NCBI RefSeq assembly: GCF_022113815.1
Contig: NZ_SGOM01000008.1
Coordinates: 1-64,000, forward strand
Direction: 5' to 3'
DNA from: Vibrio cincinnatiensis
Lineage (GTDB): Bacteria; Pseudomonadota; Gammaproteobacteria; Enterobacterales; Vibrionaceae
DNA length: 64,000 nt
Positions 27,739 to 37,501 of this stretch are shown here, piece after piece (position 1 is the first letter of the stretch; the number at the start of each line of letters is the position of its first letter). The translations under genes and the position numbers were made by a program. A model generated the notes under the pieces. It saw only the letters and a program-made list of their open reading frames with translations, ran no database searches and was not told where the DNA came from.

Positions 27739-28308
27739 ATGAGTAAAAAACAATCGGGTTTCTCCTTGGTCGAGTTAGTGATCGTTATTGTTGTTGTTGG
27801 CTTGCTTGCCGTAGCAGCATTACCTCGTTTTCTTGATGTTGCGGATGAAGCAAAAAAAGCCAGTATTGAAGGGGTAGCCGGTGGTTTTGCAACCGGTGTT
27901 TTGTCTGCTCGCGCTCAATGGGAAGCTAAAGCTCGCCCATCGGTGTCAGAAGGGGGGCAAAAATACAACACGGTTGACTATGACGGAGTGGAATTTTGGC
28001 TCACACATTCAAAAGATAGTAGTGGTGCTGAAACGGGGTTTCGTGATGGTTACCCAGTCGCTCTGAATAATGGTGGCAGTTTCCCTACCAGTATTACGGA
28101 TCAACAGTGTGTTGATTTAATGGAAAATTTACTGCAAAACCCGCCACAAGTGGCTGCCGCTGGGGGGGACAGTAATGATAACCTGCGCTATACCGCTCAA
28201 GCGAATGGCTCAGATTGGACCTGCACTTATATCCAGCAAGAAGGAAATAGTGCACATCAATTTGTTTATGAACTAAAAACTGGCCGTGTCACGGTCACCT
28301 TAAATTAA
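27739..28308 (+). CDS. mshB: MSHA minor pilin MshB
   Basis: 189-aa type IV prepilin. The leader MSKKQSG is cut before FSLVELVIVIVVVG, with Glu5 present. The hydrophobic helix is followed by a globular domain with two cysteines (QQCVDLM, DWTCTY). Behind AGGTGAG. It opens the structural half and lies 35 bp before mshA. It may serve as a minor or initiating pilin. Confidence 0.92.
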   Translation: MSKKQSGFSLVELVIVIVVVGLLAVAALPRFLDVADEAKKASIEGVAGGFATGVLSARAQWEAKARPSVSEGGQKYNTVDYDGVEFWLTHSKDSSGAETGFRDGYPVALNNGGSFPTSITDQQCVDLMENLLQNPPQVAAAGGDSNDNLRYTAQANGSDWTCTYIQQEGNSAHQFVYELKTGRVTVTLN

Positions 28309-28343
28309 TCCGATGGATTTTTGATATTAAAGAGAGAGTAACG

Positions 28344-28826
28344 ATGAAAAGACAAGGCGGTTTCACCCTAATCGAATTAGTGGTCGTGATTGTAATTTTA
28401 GGTATTTTGGCGGTCACCGCAGCGCCGCGCTTTTTAAACCTACAAGGAGATGCTCGTGAAGCGTCTCTTAAAGGTTTACAAGGTGCTATGAAAGGTGCGG
28501 CAGGTATTACTTATGGTAAAGCGGCGATTAAAGGTATTGAGAAAAAAGAGTCTGATTCCATTACGGTAGACAGTGGCGATAAGGTTGACGTTGTATATGG
28601 TTATCCAGCAGCGACCTCTACAGGCATTGTTGCTGCTATGGCTGAGATGTCGGATTGGACCGTAGCGGAAGATTCGGCAACTAAGTCATTGGTGGTAACC
28701 TTTAAAAATTCAGCTATCGAGGGCGATGTAGCTGAAATTAAAAAGACAAATTGCTATCTGACATATACAGAGGCTACTTCTGGTGCTCAGCCAGCGATAG
28801 AAATCCTAAAAGATAATGCATGCTAA
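28344..28826 (+). CDS. mshA: MSHA major pilin MshA
   Basis: 160-aa type IVa prepilin forming the body of the mannose-sensitive haemagglutinin pilus. Leader MKRQGG, mature FTLIELVVVIVILGILAV with Glu5, then RFLNLQGDAREASLKGLQGA, very like V. cholerae MshA. Cys137 and Cys160 should form the C-terminal D-region disulphide. GAGAGAG precedes the ATG. Two tandem hairpins follow the stop, which should favour a short, abundant mshA (or mshBA) message. The surface-exposed part is likely to vary between strains. Confidence 0.96.
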   Translation: MKRQGGFTLIELVVVIVILGILAVTAAPRFLNLQGDAREASLKGLQGAMKGAAGITYGKAAIKGIEKKESDSITVDSGDKVDVVYGYPAATSTGIVAAMAEMSDWTVAEDSATKSLVVTFKNSAIEGDVAEIKKTNCYLTYTEATSGAQPAIEILKDNAC

Positions 28827-28829
28827 TGT

Positions 28830-28856
28830 GTTAATGGCTAACCGTTAACTATTTTT
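28830..28856 (+). terminator. First hairpin after mshA, with U tract
   Basis: GTTAATGG (28830-28837) pairs with CCGTTAAC (28842-28849, one wobble) around CTAA, followed by TATTTTT. It begins 4 nt after the mshA stop. Confidence 0.7.
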
Positions 28857-28858
28857 CT

Positions 28859-28891
28859 CACCACCTCTATCAACGTAGGGGTGGTGGTTTT
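28859..28891 (+). terminator. Second hairpin after mshA
   Basis: CACCACCTCTA (28859-28869) pairs with TAGGGGTGGTG (28876-28886, one wobble), then GTTTTA. In tandem with the preceding hairpin it should strongly limit read-through into mshC. Confidence 0.75.
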
Positions 28892-29020
28892 ATAAATACG
28901 AACGATATTTTTCGAACAAGGCATAAAGTCAATGTAGGGATTATCTGGTTTGAGGAGTGAAAGCCCCCAAGTGCAGTGATTCCAGTATATTATTAAATTT
29001 ATTCAACACACGAGACAGCC

Positions 29021-29524
29021 ATGCGTAAAATAACCAATAAAGTATCGGGTTTTACCTTAGTGGAGCTGATCGTTGTTATTCTGCTGATATCGATTATTTC
29101 TGCTTATGCCGCCAGCCGTTATCTAGGGAAAGATTCGCTTTCTGCTTATGTCGCCCAAGAGCAAGCCATCTCTATTATTCGGCAAATTCAAGTCAATCGA
29201 ATGCAATCTAATTTATCAAGCCCAGCGGAAAATGGTCATTATCGTTTAATGGTCAGTCAATCTTGCTTGGGCTCAGTCGCGGCCTGCCAACTTTCGGCTG
29301 ATCAGGATACTCGTCGTAGCGATGTACTTCGTGAAGAAAATTTAACATTTTCTCTTTCTCCTTCCTTCAGCAATGAGACCGTTTTTTTTGATTTATTGGG
29401 TAACCCGGTGAGCGAAAGTAATCAACCGCTCGGTGATGTTATTATCACCATTACTTCTCCATCCAGTCGCGCTGGGGTGTGTATTAATGCCCAAGGCTAT
29501 ATTGCCAAACAAGGAGAGTGTTAA
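29021..29524 (+). CDS. mshC: MSHA minor pilin MshC
   Basis: 167-aa prepilin: leader MRKITNKVSG, then FTLVELIVVILLISIISAY with Glu5. Two internal cysteines (SCLGSVAACQL) and a CINAQGYIAKQGEC end. Resembles GspH/FimT-type minor pilins. It begins 194 bp after mshA beyond tandem hairpins, so a separate promoter in 28890-29020 is likely; an AT-rich TATATTATT stretch near 28987 is a candidate. The stop overlaps the mshD start (TAATG). Confidence 0.9.
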   Translation: MRKITNKVSGFTLVELIVVILLISIISAYAASRYLGKDSLSAYVAQEQAISIIRQIQVNRMQSNLSSPAENGHYRLMVSQSCLGSVAACQLSADQDTRRSDVLREENLTFSLSPSFSNETVFFDLLGNPVSESNQPLGDVIITITSPSSRAGVCINAQGYIAKQGEC

Positions 29525-30087
29525 TGTCTCGCCAGCAAGGCTTTACCTTGATTGAAAGTATTGTCGCCATGGTGATTATTGCTATAGCGATGGTGACTTT
29601 AATTAGCTTTTTATACCCACAGATCGAGCGTTCCGCCACTCCTCATTATCAAACTCGAGCGGCGCATTTAGGGCAGAGCTTATTGAGCCAAATTTTGGCG
29701 CGTGGCTTTGATCACAACAGTGATTTTGATGGTGGAAAGAAACGTTGCGGAGAAGACGTAGACGTTCTTTGTAGTGATTCCTTAGGGCGAGAGGGTGATG
29801 AAACTTCACCGGATACCTTTAATGATGTGGATGACTATATCGGTTGTTGGTATGGCGATACGCCTCAGTCTTGCCAAGGAATGACTCCGGTTGATTCACT
29901 GGTGAACATCCTTGGTGCGGATATTGCCGCGAATTACACGCACTTTACGGTGTTTGTGGCGGTTGATTATGTCGATAGCGATTTTCAGCCTTCAAGCACA
30001 CCGACAAACCTGAAGCGTATTCAACTGGATATTGATGTGGGTCGATATGGCCGTTTTCCCCTTGTCGCTTATCGGGGGAATTATTGA
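29524..30087 (+). CDS. mshD: MSHA minor pilin MshD
   Basis: 187 aa: leader MSRQQG, then FTLIESIVAMVIIAIAMV with Glu5, a PilV/GspI-like type. The globular part has paired cysteines (KRCGEDVDVLC, GCWYGDTPQSC). ATG 29524 overlaps the mshC stop by one base and has GGAG about 8 nt upstream. It ends in TGATG with mshO. Confidence 0.9.
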   Translation: MSRQQGFTLIESIVAMVIIAIAMVTLISFLYPQIERSATPHYQTRAAHLGQSLLSQILARGFDHNSDFDGGKKRCGEDVDVLCSDSLGREGDETSPDTFNDVDDYIGCWYGDTPQSCQGMTPVDSLVNILGADIAANYTHFTVFVAVDYVDSDFQPSSTPTNLKRIQLDIDVGRYGRFPLVAYRGNY

Positions 30088-30791
30088 TGAAAAAAAAGGG
30101 CTTTACCTTAATCGAAATGGTATTAACCATGATTGTGGGATCCATCTTAGTTTTGGCTATTGCCGGCTTTGTGGAATTAGGCAGTAAGGGCTATGTGGAT
30201 ACGGTTAATCGGCAGCGTTTACAAACCCAAGCCAAGTTCGTATTGGAAAAAATCACCCGGGAGATCCGTCATGCCGTCCCTAATAGTATTTCATTAGAAA
30301 GTGGAGGCAATTGCCTTTCTTTCTTTCCCATTGTCTATTCGGGATATTACGCTTTAGATGATGCAGATGATAAAAAGCTAGAATTTTTAGTGGGCAATAG
30401 TAAAGAGTCCAACATCAATTTTTCTGGGCTAAATATGGTGATAAACCCGAGTTCTCAGGATGATTTAACGGGGGCTAATCGTGCAATTCCAAGCTTAGCC
30501 GGTAGCAGTACAACATTAACCCTGAACCGCCCGTTAGATAGCCAATCTGTCGCCAATCGATTTTATATTTATCAAGATAAAGTGACTTATTGTAAGCAAG
30601 GCACCACGGTTTCTCGTCAACAAGCCAATGGGGAATATGTCAAAGTTACGGATAATATCGAGAGTGCGGCCTTTGATTACGATCAACCGACTTTACAGCG
30701 TGGTGGTATCGTCCATCTCGCTTTGACGTTTAGCCAAAATGGCGAATCAAGCCATTTTGAACAAGATGCGCAGGTATTAAATGTTCCCTAA
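30087..30791 (+). CDS. mshO: MSHA minor pilin MshO
   Basis: 234 aa: very short leader MKKKG, then FTLIEMVLTMIVGSILVLAI with Glu5, a PilW/GspJ-like type. Long globular domain. ATG 30087 overlaps the mshD stop. The frame overlaps mshP by 11 nt. Confidence 0.9.
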   Translation: MKKKGFTLIEMVLTMIVGSILVLAIAGFVELGSKGYVDTVNRQRLQTQAKFVLEKITREIRHAVPNSISLESGGNCLSFFPIVYSGYYALDDADDKKLEFLVGNSKESNINFSGLNMVINPSSQDDLTGANRAIPSLAGSSTTLTLNRPLDSQSVANRFYIYQDKVTYCKQGTTVSRQQANGEYVKVTDNIESAAFDYDQPTLQRGGIVHLALTFSQNGESSHFEQDAQVLNVP

Positions 30792-31215
30792 AATCCAAAA
30801 GCAGGCGGGTAATCTGTACATTGTCGCCATTTTTGTCTTAGTGGTGATGGGGTTTCTCGCTTCCGCTTTAACACGCCTTGAATGGTCAAACCATGATGCA
30901 TTGTCACGAGACTTGCTCGGGACCAAAGCTTGGTTTGCGGCTCACTCATCTAATGAGCTGGCATTAACTTTTGTTTATCCATTGTCACGCTCTAGTGCAT
31001 TTAGTTCATTATGTCCATCGGAAATCGGTGGAGTGGCGTCTATTGCTGGTACTGAGGCGCTAATTAATCAATATGAAGGCTGTCGAGGGACAGGCCAATG
31101 CCAATTTTTAGGCGAGTTAAATAATCAAAAACTGTATAAATTGGAAAGTCGAGTGATCTGTGGCAGTGAGCAATATCAAGTTGAACGTGTGCAAGATATC
31201 GTGGTTAAGGAGTAA
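30781..31215 (+). CDS. mshP: MSHA biogenesis protein MshP (PilX/GspK-like)
   Basis: 144 aa with one N-terminal hydrophobic helix (NLYIVAIFVLVVMGFLASAL). After the leader MFPKIQKQAG the residue is N and there is no Glu5, so it departs from the prepilin consensus, as PilX/GspK-type tip proteins often do. ATG 30781 sits inside the end of mshO. Name by position and length. Confidence 0.87.
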   Translation: MFPKIQKQAGNLYIVAIFVLVVMGFLASALTRLEWSNHDALSRDLLGTKAWFAAHSSNELALTFVYPLSRSSAFSSLCPSEIGGVASIAGTEALINQYEGCRGTGQCQFLGELNNQKLYKLESRVICGSEQYQVERVQDIVVKE

Positions 31216-31218
31216 AAA

Positions 31219-34200
31219 ATGAAGAAATATTGGTTAATTGCGTTTTCTTTTTTACTTTTTATTAGTCAAAGTGTATTGGCTGAACAATGTGATCTGAAAG
31301 GGCAAAAATATTTTACGATCCAATTTGATGTTATTGGTTCTCCAGGGAATTTACAGGAAGTTTATATTAAAAAAGGCAATAAGCGTTGGCAAACACTTTG
31401 GTACACCGAAAAAGAACAAAAAGATAGTGATTATATATTTAATGAGCAAGGACTAATTAAAGATATTCATTATCAAGTAAGAATAATTAATGATGGTAAT
31501 AATAATATTCTTAAATATTATTTAAAACGACAGTCGTCAGCAAATGATAACTGGGTTTTTATTGAGCAACAAAAGAAAGAAATTGCTAGTGGTCAGTTAA
31601 GTGTTTATTCAAATACTGGTTTGGATGTTGATGATTTAACTTGTGAAGAATCATCTGTTGAACCAGAGGAACCACCACCGTTTGATCAATGTGAATTTTT
31701 TCCACAACCGATACAAAGTTGGATTACTGAAGGTAGCTCTGATTATGCTGATTTTCCACCCAGTAATTTAAATATTCAAAATCCATCTCCAATTAGTGGA
31801 TGGACTGATGCCTATGTTAATGATCCTCGTAATATTTTACAAATGAGCCAATCATGGGATCCAAATAAAACATGGAATGTATTAAAGGTTGGATTTGATC
31901 AAGTTGGTAACTCCTATTTTGCATATGAAGATCCTAATTCAGTTGTTTGTAATGGAATGGGATGTTATCCCGGAAATGAAGATAAACTCATTAATCAGAG
32001 AAAAGCTGAGACACCAGCGCCGTTGGATATCGATTTTTTAGATCAGAATAGTGTTAAAATTGTCAATACTAGTAAGGGTGAGGAGCAGCCTCTAAGCTAT
32101 AAAAATATCTGCAATGCTAATTCTGTTACTTGTAAATATGAAGAAAATGGAGACTTGGTTATTATTACCCTTTATAAGGATTTGAAAGAATTAGAGTTAT
32201 CTACATGGGGTGATAAAGATCTAATATTAAAGTTTTTGGGTGATAGGAAAGTTGAAACTTTCAAATATGATGCTTCAGGGAAATCTATAACAGTCTATTT
32301 TTCTAAACTTTCTATTGTTAGCTTTGGTCGTATTGAGGGGGCAGGTAGCGCAATTTTTTCATTTGAAAGTAATGCAAAAGTAAATATTGTAGATAGTTTT
32401 ACTCCATCCAATCCCCTTGAATTTAAATATATAGAAAATTCTAGTGACTATGTATTACCTATTATTTATGGACCTAAGGCTAAATTTTTATTACGTTCAA
32501 ATGGAGAGTTGAAAGGATATTTATTAGCGAAAGAAATTGAAATTCCTAATTCACTAGTGATGGAAGGTTCAATTACAACCAATCTTTTAACGGTAGCATC
32601 TGGCTTAACTATGAAAAAAGTGACTGATGGGCCTGAATGTTGGGAGGCTGATGAACCTGAAGTGGAAGATGAATATGAATTAACACTTCAGCCTTCAGTT
32701 GATTATTCATTGGTTTGTTCAACTCAGTTATTACAGTTTCAAGTTAATAATGCAGGCAAACCCACAGGAGAATTTACGGGATCAATCAATGTTTCTCCGT
32801 TTGCTAATCTAACGCTGGTTTCTGGTAAAGGTACGGGAAGTAATGGGAATTATACTCCGAATGGCAATGGTGAATTATGGTTTGATCTTTCTAGCTCAGT
32901 GAGTCAAAGCTTCACCATTACGGGAACATTAAATCCAAAGGGAGACAGTAGTTCTGCAATCGGAACTTATCACTTTGTGCCCTATAAATTTGCGGCAGAA
33001 GATCAGTATGTTATTGCCAATAAACCTCAGGACGTCTCGGTCAAAGTATTAGCCTGTAATGAGGGAGATGTGGTTGACATGGCCTATAATGGCCAACCAA
33101 TGGTGACCAGCGAGTGGCAAGCTCCACTTAATGGCGTAGGTAATGTGACATTTTCACCGAATTTTAATGCTGGCAATGTTACCGCCGATAGTCAGAAGCT
33201 CGTGATGGAAGAGTCGGGTATTCGTACCGTGACCATGACGGATGCAAATTTTGACTGTAGCGACCCTAAATATAATTGTCCGATAGAAGGTAAAGGTAAA
33301 CTACAAGGTAGCTTTACGGTCTATTCTCGTCCGTGGACTTTTGCGATCTGTTCTTCCGATGGTAAGAGCATGGATGGCAATATTGAGGATAGAAATAGTG
33401 TGGGGTTTGCCTCGGCTGGCAGCCCATTTGATTTACATATTCGCCCACTACGCTGGGTGAGCAGTTCTGGTGATAACAGCGATCCACAAGTGGGAGACCG
33501 CGAAATCGAAACGTCTGCCTATTGTAGCTCACCCGTGACACAAAACTTTTTTGCTACGGACGCTTCCCTAGAAGCGAAGGTTTTATTAACTCATAACGTC
33601 GCAGAACCAGAAGATGGCAATAATGGCGAATTAAGTGGTTCTTTGCAGTTGACTAACCGTGATGGAATAGATAGCAGTTATTTGCCTTTTCATAATTTGG
33701 CTTGGGATGAGGTTGGAGTATTACGGGTAAATGCCGATCTTGAGAGGGATTATCTTGGTATGACGGTTAACCAAGGTTATCGCAATATTGGTCGTTTTTA
33801 TCCAGATCATTTAGAGATAATTAGTAATGACTGGAAATATGCTGATGGCCATGATGGTTTTGTATATATGAATCAAACGATTCCTTACATTTTTACCGTA
33901 GAAGCACAAAATAAGCAGGGTAAGGCTACAGCTAACTACAGCGCGTTTTCTGAACCCTTAATTGTGAATATCGAATTGCTGGCGGTCAAGGAGTTAGAGA
34001 ACGGCGGAGTTGAAGAGCTCAACGATAGAATTAAGGACTACCATCTGCAATCCTGGAATGGGTTGAATGAGTATGGTTTGATAGCTTGGTCTGGTGCGCA
34101 GCTTTCTATCAGCAGCAATAATAATTTTACGTTCTTAAAAAAACAGCAATCGACCTCGCCTTATATCACCAGTGTCGATGGACCTTACCAAAGCGGTTTC

Positions 34201-34827
34201 GGTTTGCGTGTGACAGATAAAGTCGATGATGTCGATTTTACGTCCTTGGATTTGGCTTCGAATACAGCAAAACAGTTTACAACTCAGCCAGATATTCGCT
34301 ATGGACGTATGCGGCTAATGGATGTGGGCGGTACTTCCGTTGAGCCTATTGCTGTCCCGCTTCGTGTTGAGTTTTGGCAAGGGAGTCGTTTTGTGACCAA
34401 TACTCAAGATAAGGGCTCGACATTTTCTACGGATGAGAATTTGATCTGTAAACAAATTATTTGGTCTTATTCAGATAACGCTTCCCTATCCAAACTCTCA
34501 GGGGCTGTGGGGCTAGTGCCAGTGGTTCAAGGGGAAAGTTCAGCGATTAAGGCTGAACCTTCTTCAGATACAGAAAATATTCGAGAGCAAGTTCGTTTCT
34601 GGCTGCGCCTTGATGATGATGATACAAATAATGACAGTCAGCAGAAATCGGCTCAGGTAGGTGAAACATCGATTGAGTGTCCATCTGGATATTTAAAACA
34701 GCCTTGGCTTCGTTATAACTGGCGAGCAAAAGGTGATGAAGATCCTTCGACCGTGGTTACTTTTGGTATTTTCCGTGGTAATGATCGGGTTATTTTCCGT
34801 GGTGAGCCGGGGTTAACAGGCCACTAG
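31219..34827 (+). CDS. mshQ: MSHA biogenesis protein MshQ (large exported protein, DUF6701 end)
   Basis: 1202 aa with a clear signal peptide (1-21, ends VLA), preceded by AAGGAG. The C-terminal half (about 500-1202), with YHFVPYKFAAEDQ, NIGRFYPDHLEI and YGRMRLMDVGG segments, is the conserved MshQ/DUF6701 region; the first third (about 30-470) is less familiar, holds a short EEPPPFDQCEFFP linker near 150, and is markedly AT-rich at DNA level compared with the rest. It probably sits at the pilus tip or cell surface, but its function is not established. It is the last gene of the locus and ends at a terminator. Confidence 0.9.
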   Translation: MKKYWLIAFSFLLFISQSVLAEQCDLKGQKYFTIQFDVIGSPGNLQEVYIKKGNKRWQTLWYTEKEQKDSDYIFNEQGLIKDIHYQVRIINDGNNNILKYYLKRQSSANDNWVFIEQQKKEIASGQLSVYSNTGLDVDDLTCEESSVEPEEPPPFDQCEFFPQPIQSWITEGSSDYADFPPSNLNIQNPSPISGWTDAYVNDPRNILQMSQSWDPNKTWNVLKVGFDQVGNSYFAYEDPNSVVCNGMGCYPGNEDKLINQRKAETPAPLDIDFLDQNSVKIVNTSKGEEQPLSYKNICNANSVTCKYEENGDLVIITLYKDLKELELSTWGDKDLILKFLGDRKVETFKYDASGKSITVYFSKLSIVSFGRIEGAGSAIFSFESNAKVNIVDSFTPSNPLEFKYIENSSDYVLPIIYGPKAKFLLRSNGELKGYLLAKEIEIPNSLVMEGSITTNLLTVASGLTMKKVTDGPECWEADEPEVEDEYELTLQPSVDYSLVCSTQLLQFQVNNAGKPTGEFTGSINVSPFANLTLVSGKGTGSNGNYTPNGNGELWFDLSSSVSQSFTITGTLNPKGDSSSAIGTYHFVPYKFAAEDQYVIANKPQDVSVKVLACNEGDVVDMAYNGQPMVTSEWQAPLNGVGNVTFSPNFNAGNVTADSQKLVMEESGIRTVTMTDANFDCSDPKYNCPIEGKGKLQGSFTVYSRPWTFAICSSDGKSMDGNIEDRNSVGFASAGSPFDLHIRPLRWVSSSGDNSDPQVGDREIETSAYCSSPVTQNFFATDASLEAKVLLTHNVAEPEDGNNGELSGSLQLTNRDGIDSSYLPFHNLAWDEVGVLRVNADLERDYLGMTVNQGYRNIGRFYPDHLEIISNDWKYADGHDGFVYMNQTIPYIFTVEAQNKQGKATANYSAFSEPLIVNIELLAVKELENGGVEELNDRIKDYHLQSWNGLNEYGLIAWSGAQLSISSNNNFTFLKKQQSTSPYITSVDGPYQSGFGLRVTDKVDDVDFTSLDLASNTAKQFTTQPDIRYGRMRLMDVGGTSVEPIAVPLRVEFWQGSRFVTNTQDKGSTFSTDENLICKQIIWSYSDNASLSKLSGAVGLVPVVQGESSAIKAEPSSDTENIREQVRFWLRLDDDDTNNDSQQKSAQVGETSIECPSGYLKQPWLRYNWRAKGDEDPSTVVTFGIFRGNDRVIFRGEPGLTGH

Positions 34828-34865
34828 CTGATTTCTAACATAATTAGACTATCGAATTTTCACAC

Positions 34866-34902
34866 AAGGGCTTAGAATGGACCAATCTAAGCCCTTATTT
34901 TT
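34866..34902 (+). terminator. Rho-independent terminator of the MSHA locus
   Basis: AAGGGCTTAGA (34866-34876) pairs perfectly with TCTAAGCCCTT (34886-34896), followed by ATTTTT. It separates mshQ from mreB. Confidence 0.92.
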
Positions 34903-34910
34903 CTGCTCAA

Positions 34911-34930
34911 GTTAGAAATCTGTTAGAAAT
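34911..34930. repeat. Direct repeat upstream of mreB
   Basis: GTTAGAAAT occurs at 34911-34919 and 34922-34930, an 11-bp period (one helical turn). It could be a protein-binding site in the mreB promoter region. Confidence 0.55.
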
Positions 34931-34957
34931 TGTGGGTTTTCCTCCATGTTTATGGAT

Positions 34958-34986
34958 CAACGCCTTGCTGTGATTGCAAGGCGTTG
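34958..34986 (+). other. Perfect hairpin in the mreB 5' region
   Basis: CAACGCCTTGC (34958-34968) pairs with GCAAGGCGTTG (34976-34986) around TGTGATT, an 11-bp perfect stem without a U tract, about 53 nt before the mreB start. Probably part of the mreB leader. Confidence 0.65.
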
Positions 34987-34996
34987 GTACATTTAG

Positions 34997-36082
<1,086 letters not shown>

Positions 36083-36135
36083 TGGCTTTCTGGTATGGGT
36101 AACTGTGCCAGAATACAAATCTAGGATTGTTTAAG

Positions 36136-37026
36136 ATGAAGCCAATATTTGGTCGAGGGCCTTCTCTTCAGCTACGTCTATTTTTTGCAGTAATCGTATC
36201 AGCCAGCCTCATGCTGGCTGATAGTCGTTTAGATGCATTTTCTCAAGTTCGCTTTCTTCTCAACAGTTTGGTTGCTCCCATTCAATATACGGCGGACTTA
36301 CCACGCAGTATGTTTGATGGTTTCTACGAGCGATTTAGTTCCCGTCAGCAATTGATGGAGTCTAACCGTGGCTTGAAACGAGAAGTGTTAGCGCTCAAAA
36401 GTGATTTGATCTTGCTCGATCAATATCGTGAAGAAAATCAGCGCTTACGCAAGCTGCTCGGATCCTCTTTTGTTCGAGATGAGAAAAAAGTCGTGGCTGA
36501 AGTAATGGGGGTCGATACTTCACCTTATCGTCATCAAGTGGTGATTGATAAAGGGCGAGTAGATGGAGTGTATGAAGGTCAGCCGGTTATTAATGAAAAA
36601 GGAATCGTCGGCCAAGTCACTTTCGTTGCCGCCCATAATAGCCGAGTGTTATTACTGGTTGATCCAAATAGCGCAATACCGGTACAAAATATTCGTAATG
36701 ATATTCGAGTCGTTGCTTCTGGTAATGGGCAGACGGATGAAATTCAGTTAGAACATATTGCAACCAGTACCGATATGGAAGTGGGCGATATGTTGGTAAC
36801 TTCCGGTTTGGGGGGCGTTTATCCAGAAGGATATCCCGTTGCCTATCTCTCTCATGTAGATAAAGATACTCGGCGTGAATTTGCCTCGATAAAAGCTTCA
36901 CCCGTGGTGGACTTTAATCGTTTACGTTACCTGCTATTAATTTGGCCCAATGAAGATCGTCAACAAAAAGTATTACAAGCCAATCCACAGCAGATGACAG
37001 AGGAGAGTGATCATGGCTCACAGTGA
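36136..37026 (+). CDS. mreC: Rod-shape-determining protein MreC
   Basis: Bitopic protein of the elongasome, about 296 aa: short cytoplasmic start, TM helix near 15-35, coiled coil (about 65-110), then the MreC beta domain (VVIDKGRVDGVYEGQPVIN, GLGGVYPEGYPV). ATG 36136 follows AGGA by 9 nt; an in-frame TTG 9 nt earlier is less likely. It overlaps mreD by 14 nt. Confidence 0.96.
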   Translation: MKPIFGRGPSLQLRLFFAVIVSASLMLADSRLDAFSQVRFLLNSLVAPIQYTADLPRSMFDGFYERFSSRQQLMESNRGLKREVLALKSDLILLDQYREENQRLRKLLGSSFVRDEKKVVAEVMGVDTSPYRHQVVIDKGRVDGVYEGQPVINEKGIVGQVTFVAAHNSRVLLLVDPNSAIPVQNIRNDIRVVASGNGQTDEIQLEHIATSTDMEVGDMLVTSGLGGVYPEGYPVAYLSHVDKDTRREFASIKASPVVDFNRLRYLLLIWPNEDRQQKVLQANPQQMTEESDHGSQ

Positions 37027-37501
37027 TTGGACAAGTCGTATGGTCATTTGGGGCTCATTTTTATTAGCCTTAGTGGTTCAAACTATTCCTTGGCCCGGTA
37101 CACTCGATTTACTGCGTCCCTCTTGGTTATTGTTGGTGACCTGTTATTGGGTCATGGCATTACCACATCGAGTGAATGTGGGGACGGCATTTACTCTGGG
37201 GCTATTGTGGGACTTATTGCTCGGTTCGACGTTAGGTATTCGCGGTATGATGATGTCAATCGTCATTTATTTAGTTGCGATGAACTTTCTTGTGCTACGC
37301 AATATGGCGCTGTGGCAGCAAGCGATCATTATTGCATTACTGGCAATGGGGTTAGAAGTCTTTATTTTCTGTGGTGAGTATCTCATTCAAGATGTGGCAT
37401 TTAATCCTCTCTCACTTTGGAGTGGGGTGATTAGCTGTATACTTTGGCCATGGATGTTTTTATTGTTGCGCCGAGTTCGGCGTCATTGGCATATAAAATG
37501 A
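37013..37501 (+). CDS. mreD: Rod-shape-determining protein MreD
   Basis: 162-aa polytopic inner-membrane protein with about five hydrophobic helices (LDLLRPSWLLLVTCYWVM is typical of the family), partner of MreC. ATG 37013 lies 7 nt after AGGAG; a GTG at 37007 is too close. The stop overlaps the maf start (ATGA). Confidence 0.95.
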   Translation: MAHSDWTSRMVIWGSFLLALVVQTIPWPGTLDLLRPSWLLLVTCYWVMALPHRVNVGTAFTLGLLWDLLLGSTLGIRGMMMSIVIYLVAMNFLVLRNMALWQQAIIIALLAMGLEVFIFCGEYLIQDVAFNPLSLWSGVISCILWPWMFLLLRRVRRHWHIK

